Made by a program: the position numbers and the translations under genes. Below are positions 1 through 9,146 of a DNA stretch of 64,000 bases, piece by piece. Within the stretch, counting starts at the first letter, position 1. Every line of letters starts with the position of its first letter. The DNA lies in assembly GCF_001466725.1 (NCBI RefSeq), contig NZ_CP013650.1, positions 1,612,001-1,676,000 on the forward strand. Direction: 5' to 3'. The stretch comes from Lacimicrobium alkaliphilum (lineage in GTDB: Bacteria > Pseudomonadota > Gammaproteobacteria > Enterobacterales > Alteromonadaceae). The notes below the pieces were generated by a model, which saw only the letters and a list, made by a program, of their open reading frames with translations, ran no database searches and had not been told where the DNA came from.

Positions 1-57
1 AGTATACTGACAGCGTCAGCAGTACAGGGCATGATTAAGGTGGTTTTTGTGATCTAA
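1..57 (+). CDS. C-terminal end of an unidentified protein (partial)
   Basis: The first 18 codons of the window are open in frame 1 and end at a TAA at 55-57. The visible peptide ends in a hydrophobic beta-like stretch (VQGMIKVVFVI). This resembles the last strand of zinc-type alcohol dehydrogenases/quinone oxidoreductases (MDR family), but the fragment is far too short to be sure. It would be the 3' end of a gene starting left of the window, and the next gene on the same strand begins about 115 bases later. Confidence 0.3.
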   Translation, partial: SILTASAVQGMIKVVFVI

Positions 58-173
58 ATTCTACTGAATCAACAATACAAATGGTCTGTCTTTTTAATAA
101 CTTTGTACTGCAGATCTTTTAAGTCTTCATAGACTTGGCTCTGCCATATAAGAAAACAGGAGATTAAATAAAG

Positions 174-851
174 ATGAAAATACTGATGGTGCTGACCTCA
201 CACAACAAGCTGGGGGATACCGGCGAGAAAACCGGGTTCTGGCTGGAGGAATTTGCCAGCCCTTATTATGTGTTTAAGGATGCTGGTGCCGAGGTGGTGC
301 TGGCTTCACCTAAAGGCGGTCAGCCGCCCCTTGACCCAAACAGCGAAGGTGAAGATTTTCAGACCGAAGACACTCGCCGTTTTGACCAGGATAAACAGGC
401 GCAACAGCAGCTTGCCAACACACAAAAGCTCAGTGAAATAAATCCTGAAGAGTTTGACGGGGTCTTTTACCCCGGCGGTCACGGGCCTTTATGGGATCTG
501 ACCCACAATCAACATTCTGTTGACCTTATTGCTCAGACCCTGCTCACCAATAAGCCGTTGGCAGCGGTGTGCCATGCTCCTGCCGTGCTTACTGAAGTCA
601 GGACCAATCAGGGCGTATCGCTGATAAAGGGTAAATCTGTTACCGGTTTTTCTAACAGTGAAGAGGCGGCGGTGAACCTGACAGAAGTTGTGCCATTTTT
701 ACTTGAAGACAAACTTAAAGCACTGGGAGGCAGTTATAAAAAAGCCGATGACTGGGCCAGCTTTGTGCAGGTGGATGGCCGCCTGATAACCGGTCAGAAC
801 CCGGCATCTTCCGCCGATACTGCCAGAGCATTGCTTAAGCAATTGCAATAA
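174..851 (+). CDS. DJ-1/PfpI-family (Hsp31-like) class I glutamine amidotransferase-fold protein
   Basis: 225 aa, the usual size for the Hsp31/PfpI-like group, whose members act as glyoxalase III-type hydratases, deglycases or chaperones. The nucleophile elbow is AVCHAP, with Cys133 followed by His134. The conserved acidic partner is Glu25 in the WLEE stretch, and the GGHGPLWDL loop (101-109) is the family oxyanion region. There is no signal peptide, so it is cytosolic. The ATG at 174 is preceded by an AGGAGA Shine-Dalgarno about 10 bases upstream. It looks monocistronic. Which activity it has (methylglyoxal detoxification or another) cannot be told from sequence. Confidence 0.85.
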   Translation: MKILMVLTSHNKLGDTGEKTGFWLEEFASPYYVFKDAGAEVVLASPKGGQPPLDPNSEGEDFQTEDTRRFDQDKQAQQQLANTQKLSEINPEEFDGVFYPGGHGPLWDLTHNQHSVDLIAQTLLTNKPLAAVCHAPAVLTEVRTNQGVSLIKGKSVTGFSNSEEAAVNLTEVVPFLLEDKLKALGGSYKKADDWASFVQVDGRLITGQNPASSADTARALLKQLQ

Positions 852-1242
852 ACCAGAATCACTGGGTGTCGGATGTCCGGCACTCAGGCTGTTGAGCCCG
901 CCAGATTACCTCACCCAAGATTATCTTGCTGACGCTTTCAGATCTCAAAGCCGCCATCAAGAGGTGGTAGCCAGACCCTCTGGCATAGAGTGATAAATAT
1001 CAGTACCTCTGCTGTCATCACTACTATAACCCGCAGCGGTATGGCGAAGCGTACAAACAAAAACCTTGACCCTTTATGGATGGGATAGTTAGATGTTTAT
1101 GGCAAAGACGATAGTCAGGGATCGCGGATAATTTTTCCTATGATTGACATCAGGCTGTTACACGTCGGCACTACAGTTTCAGGCAGAGGCTCACCTAATA
1201 ACACTGAGGTGAGATCCTGGCGAATGTTTTCAGGAGGAGAAT
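852..1242. other. Intergenic region, no gene seen
   Basis: 391 bases without a convincing coding frame. A short hairpin (arms GTGTCGG / CCGGCAC, 866-883) follows the amidotransferase-like gene but has no T-run. An AGGAGGAG ribosome-binding site at 1232-1239 belongs to the next gene. A short frame starting at 1140 runs into that gene in another frame and is taken as chance. Confidence 0.5.
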
Positions 1243-3303
1243 GTGAGCGGCAAACAAGGCTCAGGAACGCGAAGTGGCAGCAAACGGGCGAGAGGTGTGC
1301 AGGCCTCGCCTGCCAAGTTACGTGCAGCTCAGCTGGCAGCCGGAATAAAATCGCAGACAGAAGTTGCCAGGCGTATTCAGGATGCTGAAGGGTTAGATAA
1401 ACTTCCCCGTACGATGGTCAACCGCGTGTTTCGCGGCGGATCCGTCGATCCTGTCAGTATCGAGCGGGTGGCCCGGGCGCTGGATACTGATGCCTGGGCG
1501 TTGTACCTCACCTCTAAAGAAGCTGACAGTGCTGAGTATTCTGCGCACCGGGACACTGAGCCTGAAAAACTTCAGTTATCGGCGGATAGCGAACAAACCG
1601 GGGCAAACCAATCAATCAGTCTGACATCATTCTCCATGTTCTGGCTTTGGTCTGGTCTGGCCCTGATACTGTTAATCCTGTTTCTGCTTAATGTTATTCA
1701 GGCCGATGACAGTAAAGAAAGTGACATGCTCACATCCGGTCCGGTCTCTTTAATTCCTGTGAGTATATTAATACGTGCATCGAACGCCGGGGTGGAGCCT
1801 CTTGTCGAATCGATGCAAACAGCCTTAGCCGATGATTTTTCTGTGGCAGCGTTAAAACCACAACAACCCTCAGCGTCTGCAATGGCTGTTGATTTAGCCA
1901 GGGAATATCAGGCTGATGCTGTTGTAACCCTGGATGCTCAGCGTCATGGTCGCTACCAGAGACTGCGGGCCATGGCATTTTACAATGGCAGCGAAAGGGT
2001 ATTCTGGTACAAGGTAGTAGGACATACCGTTGTATCTCAGCAGGCTCAACTATTAGCCGGACAGATCAGTAACCGGCTGCGCGAGCTTATACACACGGGC
2101 GCGGCGGCGCAGATGCTAACGGATAGCAGGATCCGGGCCTGGGACAATTATCTGCAGGCGAGACAGCTGATGGATGCCCATAAGCTGGAAAGCTGGGTTG
2201 AGTCTGATAAGACCCTTAATCTGCTATACACTGCGCTGAAAGATTACCCGGATTTTGCTGAAGGTGAAGCGGCCCTGTGTGAAACCTTTGTCTGGTACAG
2301 CTACGAGGGGTATGAAAAAGATCGGTTACAACAGGCAGAAAAACATTGCCAGAGGGCAACCATGCTGGCGCCAGAGAACAGTTACGTAATGGCCTCTCAG
2401 GCCTTGTTTGAACGCCGCACTTTGGGCCCGGTGGCGGGGGTTGAGGCTTATCAGCGAGTGCTGAGATTATGGCCTGACAATCTCGATGCCTTGCAGGGGT
2501 TGGGGGCCAGCTATCTGCTGTCCTTCAACGAAGCATCTTCGGAAATAGAGAATGTATCCGGGCTTGCCGAGCAAACCTTGCGCAAGGTTTTGCAGATTGA
2601 ACCCGAATACTGGTTCAATCACTATCGAATGGCCAGCCATTATTTTTATCAGGGCAGAATGGATGAGAGTCTGGCGTATTTCCAACAAGCTGCTGATCTG
2701 GGAAAAAAAGCGGTGGCTTATAGCGGTGCAGGCGTGGTCGCGGTTTGTCTGGATAACCTGAAACAAGGGCGAGAGGCGTTTGAGCAGCTTCAGGCTTTGC
2801 ACCCGAAAAATCATCTGGCTGATGAACAACTTGGATTGATTGCGTATCTTCAGGCTGATTATGCACTGTCACTGCAGCACCGGCTTTCAGCGATTGAAAA
2901 GATGGGGGACCCGGACCAGATTGTGTATCATCAGGTATGGGGTGCACTGGCGGCATCTTATTTGGGGGTGGATGATAAATCCGGCGCCCGGCGGGCGTTG
3001 CATAAAGCGCTAAGGGTGATTCAGCGTGATAAGTTAAGAAACAGCCAGTCCATATGGGGTGAAATAGGTGAGATATATTATCGCGTGAAACTTAACAGGA
3101 TTGCCGGACAGGACATTACGGTGAGCGATCACGAACGTCAACGATTACTGCACCTGGCTAGTCAGGAATTGCAGCCGGCCGCTGTAACCACACTTGCGCT
3201 TACTTTCGATGAACTAGGAGAAGAGCAAGTGTCAGATACGCTCTGGCAAAAGGCAATTGATTTGTGCCCTGTATATCAGAGGCTGAAGTTGGCGCTGAAC
3301 TGA
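1243..3303 (+). CDS. Membrane one-component regulator: HTH domain, one TM helix, extracytoplasmic TPR domain
   Basis: 686 aa. The GTG start at 1243 is chosen because a strong AGGAGGAG lies just upstream. Residues about 22-92 look like a small helix-turn-helix domain with an unusual KSQTEVARRIQDAEG recognition region. A linker leads to a single hydrophobic helix at about 133-152, and the rest is extracytoplasmic. Residues about 165-330 form an alpha/beta segment, and about 330-686 are helical repeats of TPR type. The architecture parallels CadC/ToxR-like membrane regulators, but the HTH is not the winged OmpR type. It is convergent with the PEP-CTERM cohesin gene, 31 bases away, and could sense envelope state. 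The target is unknown. The topology is read by eye. Confidence 0.7.
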   Translation: MSGKQGSGTRSGSKRARGVQASPAKLRAAQLAAGIKSQTEVARRIQDAEGLDKLPRTMVNRVFRGGSVDPVSIERVARALDTDAWALYLTSKEADSAEYSAHRDTEPEKLQLSADSEQTGANQSISLTSFSMFWLWSGLALILLILFLLNVIQADDSKESDMLTSGPVSLIPVSILIRASNAGVEPLVESMQTALADDFSVAALKPQQPSASAMAVDLAREYQADAVVTLDAQRHGRYQRLRAMAFYNGSERVFWYKVVGHTVVSQQAQLLAGQISNRLRELIHTGAAAQMLTDSRIRAWDNYLQARQLMDAHKLESWVESDKTLNLLYTALKDYPDFAEGEAALCETFVWYSYEGYEKDRLQQAEKHCQRATMLAPENSYVMASQALFERRTLGPVAGVEAYQRVLRLWPDNLDALQGLGASYLLSFNEASSEIENVSGLAEQTLRKVLQIEPEYWFNHYRMASHYFYQGRMDESLAYFQQAADLGKKAVAYSGAGVVAVCLDNLKQGREAFEQLQALHPKNHLADEQLGLIAYLQADYALSLQHRLSAIEKMGDPDQIVYHQVWGALAASYLGVDDKSGARRALHKALRVIQRDKLRNSQSIWGEIGEIYYRVKLNRIAGQDITVSDHERQRLLHLASQELQPAAVTTLALTFDELGEEQVSDTLWQKAIDLCPVYQRLKLALN

Positions 3304-3305
3304 TA

Positions 3306-3325
3306 ACGGCGGCTTTTGCCGCCGT
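3306..3325. terminator. GC-rich hairpin between convergent genes
   Basis: Arms ACGGCGGC and GCCGCCGT around a TTTT loop form a perfect 8-bp stem. It sits in the 31-base gap between the regulator ending at 3303 and the convergent cohesin-like gene ending at 3335. No long T-run follows on either strand, so its efficiency as an intrinsic terminator is uncertain. Confidence 0.5.
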
Positions 3326-3334
3326 GAGTCGCCT

Positions 3335-3907
3335 TTATCGGTTTGTTTTCATTCTGACAGCCAGTGCCCCAAGCAGCAACAAGGCGATGGTGCCGGGCTC
3401 AGGAACCGGATTACCGTCTGGCTGTGCACTTACATTTAACGTAGCAGCGAAGTGCTGTGCAGAAAGCTCAAAACCAAAACCGTCAGACAACAACACATCA
3501 GAAAACGCGATCATGCTGCTGCCAACTGCATCGGCACTGAAGTTCAGTGTGGCCAGGTGCAATGCATCGGCCTGAGTGCTTAGATCGAACTGCGAAGACA
3601 GGCTGGCCAGATTTAGAGTGCCGGCACCGCCGAGGCTATAACCAAAGTCGAGCCAGTCATCGTTAAACAGCACCGATTGAAACGACGTTATGGCATGATC
3701 AAACACAAAGCCGATGTCAAAGCCGCCCAGATCTGAGGAATCCAGCCCTGAGATCCACAGCTCCAGACTGATATTGTCGCCGAGATAATAGTTCTGTTCC
3801 ACCGCTGCAGCCTCGTTATTGAAAGACAGAATGGGGGCTGCAACGCTGCTGTAAGACAGACCACAGGCAATGATTCCTGCGGTAATGATTTTTGTTAGTT
3901 TGTCCAT
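3335..3907 (-). CDS. PEP-CTERM protein with cohesin-like domain
   Basis: 190 aa. The N-terminus is a Sec signal peptide (residues 1 to about 24, ending SSVAA). Residues about 27-160 show the cohesin pattern: a YLGDNISLELWISGL strand, a GGFDIGFVFD motif, a later LATLNFSADAVG strand, then an SDVLLSDG segment. Cohesins bind dockerin modules. The C-terminus carries a VPEP motif, a hydrophobic helix and a basic tail (KTNR), the PEP-CTERM signal recognised by exosortase. The gene lies 58 bases downstream of the large dockerin protein on the same strand, so the two are probably co-transcribed and may bind each other. RBS AGGAG is well placed. The cohesin call rests on pattern only, but the adjacency supports it. 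Confidence 0.75.
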   Translation of the reverse strand: MDKLTKIITAGIIACGLSYSSVAAPILSFNNEAAAVEQNYYLGDNISLELWISGLDSSDLGGFDIGFVFDHAITSFQSVLFNDDWLDFGYSLGGAGTLNLASLSSQFDLSTQADALHLATLNFSADAVGSSMIAFSDVLLSDGFGFELSAQHFAATLNVSAQPDGNPVPEPGTIALLLLGALAVRMKTNR

Positions 3908-3924
3908 TTTTATGCTCCTGAATT

Positions 3925-3948
3925 CTCTGGCCTGAGCTCAGGCCAGAG
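3925..3948 (-). promoter_or_regulatory. Perfect 24-bp palindrome between dockerin and cohesin genes
   Basis: Two 12-bp arms (CTCTGGCCTGAG and its exact complement) abut with no spacer, in the 58-base gap between the dockerin gene stop and the cohesin-like gene. In RNA it would fold into a hairpin just upstream of the cohesin RBS. It could act as an RNA processing/stability hairpin or attenuator setting the ratio of the two proteins, or as a protein-binding site. No T-run follows in the transcribed direction. Confidence 0.5.
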
Positions 3949-3965
3949 TTAGTGGTTATCGTTGT

Positions 3966-6900
3966 TTAATTAATCGTCGGCGTAGCGCATCCGGGCAATG
4001 AGCATTGCCGCACACAGCCTCTTGCATCCAGCACATTAATGATGCCGTCACCGTTCCAGTCCGCTCTATCGGTGTTATCGTTGGCGGGGGTATTACGTCT
4101 GGCCATGATGGCGCGGATATCTGTCGCATCAATCACCAGATCGCCGTCAATATCACACATCTGCGGCTCGGCAGCTTCATCTACTGTTACCGTCAGGGTG
4201 TCATTGTCGTTGGCCAGGCCATCAGAGACACTGAGTTGTAACAGGTATTGACCTGCGATATCCGGGGTAAACATAGCTTCAGCCTGACTGGCTGCTGTGA
4301 TGAGCGCTTCACTATCATTCGGAGTGCTCAGTAGTTGCCACTGGTAGCTTAGCGGTTGTGGGTTGTTATCAGGATCATAGCTCTGACTACCATTAAGTAG
4401 CACCGTGTCACCGAGTTCAATCTGTTGGTCAGCCCCTGCGTTTGCCACCGGAATAGCATTTTCGGTGACAGTCACCACCACAGAATCGGTCTCCGCGACG
4501 TCATTGCTGCTCACATGCAGTTGCAGCACATAGGTACCGGTAACATCTGCTGTAAATATCGCTACAGCCTGGTCTGATGCGCTGATATCCTCGTTGCCAA
4601 GGCTACTGCCCGTCGCTACTGAAATAAACTGCCATTGGTAGCTGAGTTCATCGCAGTCGGCAGAAGCACTGGTATCTGAACCATTCAGCTCTGCCACTGT
4701 TCCCAGTTCAGTGCTGAAATCAGCTCCTGCTGAGACACTGAGTTCACAGATAATCTCATTGGTGATAGTGACGCTGAGTGTGGCCGTGTCAGACAGGTCA
4801 CCATCGCTAACACTGAGTAGCAGTTCAAATGTTCCTTGTGCATCGGCAGTAAAGCTGGCTAACGGGCTGTTGGCGCTGCTGATATTATCGTCTGTCAGTT
4901 CGCTGCCAGTGGGCACACCGACAAATTGCCATTGATAACTCAGCGGTGAAGGACCATTGTCTGCATCAGAGCTGCCACTGCCGTCAAGCAATATCGTGCT
5001 GCCAATGCTGAGTTCACCTGAATAAACGGCATTTGCCTGAGGTGCGACATTGGTGGCGATTGCCTCAATCGTAACCGCATCCTGTGTACTGCTATCCTCA
5101 GCGTCACTGACAATCAGACCTATGGTGTAATCGCCCGCCATATCCGGAGTAAAATAAGGTGCTACAGAATCGGCGTTCTCTAACATGACATTACTGCCAA
5201 CTGGCATGCTCAGAAATTGCCATTGATAGCTAATCAAATCACCATCAGCATCTACGGATTCTGAGCCATCAAGATTAACCAGGCTGTTAACCGGCACACT
5301 CTGATCTTCCCCGGCATCGGCGACTGGAATGCGGTTGAGTACTGAGACCAGGACCTCGGCGCTATCACTCAGCAGGCCATCATTGACGGTCAACTGGAAG
5401 CGGTATTCTCCGCTTACGTCAGCCTGTATGCTGGCTATCGCAACATTGGCGCTTTCAATATCGGTGTCAGTAAGCACACTGTCGTCAGGTACAGAAATCA
5501 ATTGCCACAAATAACTCAGAGGTTGTGGCGCATCGTCAGGGTCAAATGACCCGCTACCATCGAGGTTAATCACTTCTCCACGATAAGCCTCAGCCGGTGC
5601 AATGGCCACCGCCACGGGCTGCTGTGGATCCGGTGGGGCATCAGGCAGATTGTAATCCAGCCGGTACGGGCCGATGCCGGTATCGTTGACGGTGCCGGAA
5701 CTGTTATCCATCACCATCAAGGTATAGATGCCATCATCCGGCAGGCTATAGTCAATCAGTTCTGCAACCGTAGTCCCTCCGCGCTGGGTGAGATAGGTGC
5801 CGTTTTGTGCAAACAGATAGAGATATGGGGCCAGATTTGTCTCGTCGATATCCGTCACGCTGATATTGATAATATCACCGGCCTCACCGCTAAAGGTAAA
5901 GGTATCCAGATCACCGAGATCGATATATTCTTCCAAACTGCCGACACCGTCGATCTGGCCATGTTCATTGGCACCGGGCACTCTGACCAGATAGAGCTGG
6001 TAATCACCGGTGCCGGTATCATCAACGGTACCGGAGCGGTTATCCATCACCAGTACGGTATAGGTGCCGGTTTGTACGGCGGTAAAGCTGGCTTTGGAGA
6101 CGGTATTGCCCTGTCCGTGCGTGACATAGCTGCCATCGGGGGCATACACCACCAGATAAGCAGACAGGTTGGTCTGATTAATATTGGCTGTGGAAAGCTG
6201 AACGAATTCACCGATACCGGCCTCAAAAGACCAGGTGTCGATATCGCCCAGCTCAATGGTTTCTTGTACAAAGCCACCGTTTATCAGACTGCCATGCTCG
6301 GCCACCGGCGGAATAGCCAGATACAGGCGATAATCACCGGTGCCGGTATCATCAACGGTACCGGAGCGGTTATCCATCACCAGTACGGTATAGGTGCCGG
6401 TTTGTACGGCGGTAAAGCTGGCTTTGGAGACGGTATTGCCCTGTCCGTGCGTGACATAGCTGCCATCGGGGGCATACACCACCAGATAAGCAGACAGGTT
6501 GGTCTGATTAATATCGGCTGTGGAAAGCTGAACGAATTCACCGATACCGGCCTCAAAAGACCAGGTGTCGATATCGCCCAGCTCAATGGTTTCTTGTACA
6601 AAGCCACCGTTTATCAGACTGCCATGCTCGGCCACCGGCGGAATAGCCAGATACAGGCGATAATCACCGGTGCCGGTATCATCAACGGTACCGGAGCGGT
6701 TATCCATCACCAGTACGGTATAGGTGCCGCTTTGTGCGGCGGTAAAGTTGGCTTTGGAGACGGTATTGCCCTGTCCGTGTGTGACATAGCTGCCGTCGGG
6801 GGCATACACCGCCAGATAGGCGGAGAGGTCAGTGTTATTGACATCGGTCAGTGACAACTGCACAACCTGCCCGGCACTGGTATCAAAAGACCAGGTGTCG

Positions 6901-8092
6901 ATATCGCCCAGCTCAATGGTTTCTTGTACAAAGCCACCGTTTATCAGACTGCCATGCTCGGCCACCGGCGGAATAGCCAGATACAGGCGATAATCACCGG
7001 TGCCGGTATCATCAACGGTACCGGAGCGGTTATCCATCACCAGTACGGTATAGGTGCCGCTTTGTGCGGCGGTAAAGTTGGCTTTGGAGACGGTATTGCC
7101 CTGTCCGTGTGTGACATAGCTGCCGTCGGGGCATACACCGCCAGATAGGCGGAGAGGTCAGTGTTATTGACATCGGTCAGTGACAACTGCACAACCTGCC
7201 CGGCACTGGTATCAAAAGACCAGGTGTCGATATCGCCCAGCTCAATGGTTTCTTGTACATAGTCACCGTTAACCAGACTGCCATGCTCGGCCACCGGCGG
7301 AATAGCCAGATACAGGCGATAATCACCGGTGCCGGTATCATTAACGGTACCGGAGTTATTATCCATCACCAGTACGGTATAGGTGCCGCTTTGTGCGGCG
7401 GTAAAGTTGGCTTTGGAGACGGTATTGCCCTGTCCGTGTGTGACATAGCTGCCGTCGGGGGCATACACCGCCAGATAGGCGGAGAGGTCAGTGTTATTGA
7501 CATCGGTCAGTGACAACTGCACAACCTGCCCGGCACTGGTATCGAAAGACCAGGTGTCGATATCGCCCAGCTCAATGGTTTCTTGTACATAGTCACCGTT
7601 AACCAGACTGCCATGCTCTGCCACCGGCGGAATAGCCAGATAAACTGAGTAATTGCCCATACCGGTGTCGTTATCCGTGCCGGAGTTGTTGTCTCGAATA
7701 GTGATGGTATAAGTGCCTGATAGTGACGCCGTAACGTTGATCTTGGAGATCCGGTTACCCTGGCCTGTGCTGACAGTATTACCATCTGGACCTGACAGCG
7801 TTGCCAAAGCCGACAACGAAGTATCGTTGATATCGACAACAGATATAAATATCTGGCTGCCAGCGTTGGCGTTAAATGTCCAGTTATCCTGCTCTCCCAC
7901 AAATGAGATTGCGCCGCTGACAATACCACCATTTTGTAAGCTGTCTGCGGTGGCCGACAGAGGAAATATACTGACTGAAGCCAGAATCGACAGACTAAGC
8001 CATCTTTTCAGCCATTTCCGTGTTCTGACTGAAGCTGATTTGAATTGCCGATAACAGAGCAAGCTCTGTATCAATGAGAGAGAGGTTCGCAT
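3966..8092 (-). pseudogene. Large secreted PPC/PKD-repeat protein with C-terminal dockerin, split by one frameshift
   Basis: Two frames, 8092-7037 and 7040-3966, are one protein of about 1,375 aa interrupted by a single missing base at 7128-7131. Sister repeats have five Gs there and this one has four. Order: signal peptide (ends about residue 49, SATA); seven PPC-like beta repeats of about 110 aa (GDIDTWSF, SGTYTVLVMDN, TGTGDYRLYL); five PKD/Ig-like repeats of about 95 aa (GSGSFDPDD, SYQWQ, PDxAGxY); and a type I dockerin (about 3969-4163) with two Ca-binding loops, DIDGDLVIDATDI and DWNGDGIINVLDA, followed by a CVRQCSLPGC tail. It is probably exported and docked on a cohesin such as the one encoded just downstream. 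It has no enzyme domain, so an adhesin or scaffold role is inferred. The break may be an assembly error. Confidence 0.75.
5998..7650 (-). repeat. 330-bp tandem coding repeats (PPC domains)
   Basis: Nearly identical units recur with a 330-bp period. The landmark GCCATGCTC lies at 6291, 6621, 6951, 7280 and 7610. The 6951-7280 interval is 329, which pins the missing base to that unit. Two unit subtypes alternate in blocks: the GIGEFVQLS type at the 3' end of the gene and the SAGQVVQLS type further 5'. This indicates recent duplication or gene conversion. Such an array will also recombine easily and is hard to assemble. Confidence 0.9.
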
Positions 8093-8439
8093 AACAGATC
8101 CTTTTCCTTGTTAAAAACTCTGACCACAGGGTCCAACGCCTGGTACTGCTAGGCATAAATGTCTATCGCTGTTTGGCAGCTCAGCGACAATCAGCCGGAC
8201 TTCTCCGGCTATGCACATCTTTTAGTTTTGTCAGTAAACATCTGCTTGGGGAATAGACTCTGATCGTTAGCTGAACCTGTAATGGCTTATCTGATGCTAA
8301 ATGGTGTTAACTGCTTCAATGTGGTGTGGGTGGTGAGAAAGCATAGGAGAGTGGATCTGAGAATGCTGACAGGGAAGTGAAAATCATATCTGGCCAGGGA
8401 GGGGCAATTGGCGCCCCCCGATGACGTCTTATCAGCTGA
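8093..8439. other. Leader/promoter region of the dockerin gene with several hairpins
   Basis: 347 bases with no gene. Read on the minus strand, the last roughly 120 bases before the dockerin start fold into consecutive short stems: AGCCGGA/TCCGGCT, TCGCTG/CAGCGA, GCCT/AGGC and GACC/GGTC. They end before an AAGGAAAAGGA ribosome-binding region. I could not match this to a known riboswitch, including the c-di-GMP-I consensus. No sigma-54 motif was found here. The 8240-8439 part shows nothing recognisable. Confidence 0.4.
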
Positions 8440-8907
8440 TTACATCTGTGACTGCTGATAGTTGGGCAGGCCCATAAGCTTAATCAGGCGAAGCTGTTGC
8501 TCCAGCCAGTAAGCGTGATCTTCCTCGGTGTCTTTAAGCAGGGTAGTAAGCATATTGCGGCTGACAAAATCCTGCTCCTGCTCACAGAGTTTTATCGTAT
8601 CTTTGAGCAGTTTTTGTACCCCGTATTCCAGATCCAGATCGTTTTGCAGCATTGAGGGCACGTCTTTGCCCACAGCAATGCTCTCTCTGGTCGCCATATC
8701 CGGCGTACCCTCAAGAAACAGAATGCGTTCGATTAAAGCGCTGGCGTGATCTTTTTCATCATTGAATTCATGATCGATACGTTCAAACAGCTTATTCAGT
8801 CCCCAGTCCTGATACATACGGGAGTGGATGAAGTACTGATCCATGGCGGTAAGTTCGTTCGCCAGCAGTCGATTAAGCGCATCGATGACTTTGGCATTAC
8901 CTTTCAT
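8440..8907 (-). CDS. bfr: Bacterioferritin, haem-ligand-less type
   Basis: 155 aa and close in layout to E. coli Bfr (158 aa), a 24-mer iron store. The di-iron ferroxidase ligands are present: Glu18, Glu51, His54, Glu94, Glu128, His131. The residue matching E. coli Met52, which ligates the inter-subunit haem, is Lys here (NDEKDH). This subunit therefore should not bind haem, as in the non-haem partner of two-subunit bacterioferritins. No second bfr gene is adjacent. It appears monocistronic. Iron regulation is likely from family knowledge, but I did not identify a clear Fur box. Confidence 0.92.
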   Translation of the reverse strand: MKGNAKVIDALNRLLANELTAMDQYFIHSRMYQDWGLNKLFERIDHEFNDEKDHASALIERILFLEGTPDMATRESIAVGKDVPSMLQNDLDLEYGVQKLLKDTIKLCEQEQDFVSRNMLTTLLKDTEEDHAYWLEQQLRLIKLMGLPNYQQSQM

Positions 8908-9146
8908 ATTGAGTCCTGTTGATATTGGTAAACCTTAGTGCCCAAGTTTAGCCTAAATGTCAGGAAATATGAATTTTTACTTTTTAAATCAACGTATTAA
9001 TAAATGGTAGTGATTCTTGTTGGCACTTCGTTTTGGGCTTAAACGCGGGCTTGCCAAATTTAATTCATACAATTGTTTGAATCTTGCTAAGGTTTATGAA
9101 ATTAATAGGCTTAGCGAATAACAAGAAAATTTCTGACGGAGCAATT

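Noticed and set aside
5805-6854. Long open frame of 349 codons on the plus strand
   Set aside because: It is antisense to the 330-bp PPC repeats and is itself repetitive (ITGAGIINGTGAVIHH recurring), an artefact of the repeat composition of the real minus-strand gene.
5998-7650. Regular repeats considered as CRISPR
   Set aside because: The period is 330 bases with no short direct repeats or unique spacers, and the sequence is in-frame protein repeat.
8093-8230. Cyclic-di-GMP-I riboswitch
   Set aside because: Hairpins are present but the conserved core bases of that class could not be aligned.
9084-9146. TTG-initiated N-terminal extension of the saccharopine-dehydrogenase-like protein
   Set aside because: No RBS before TTG, whereas ATG 9147 has one and places the Rossmann motif at the very N-terminus, as usual.
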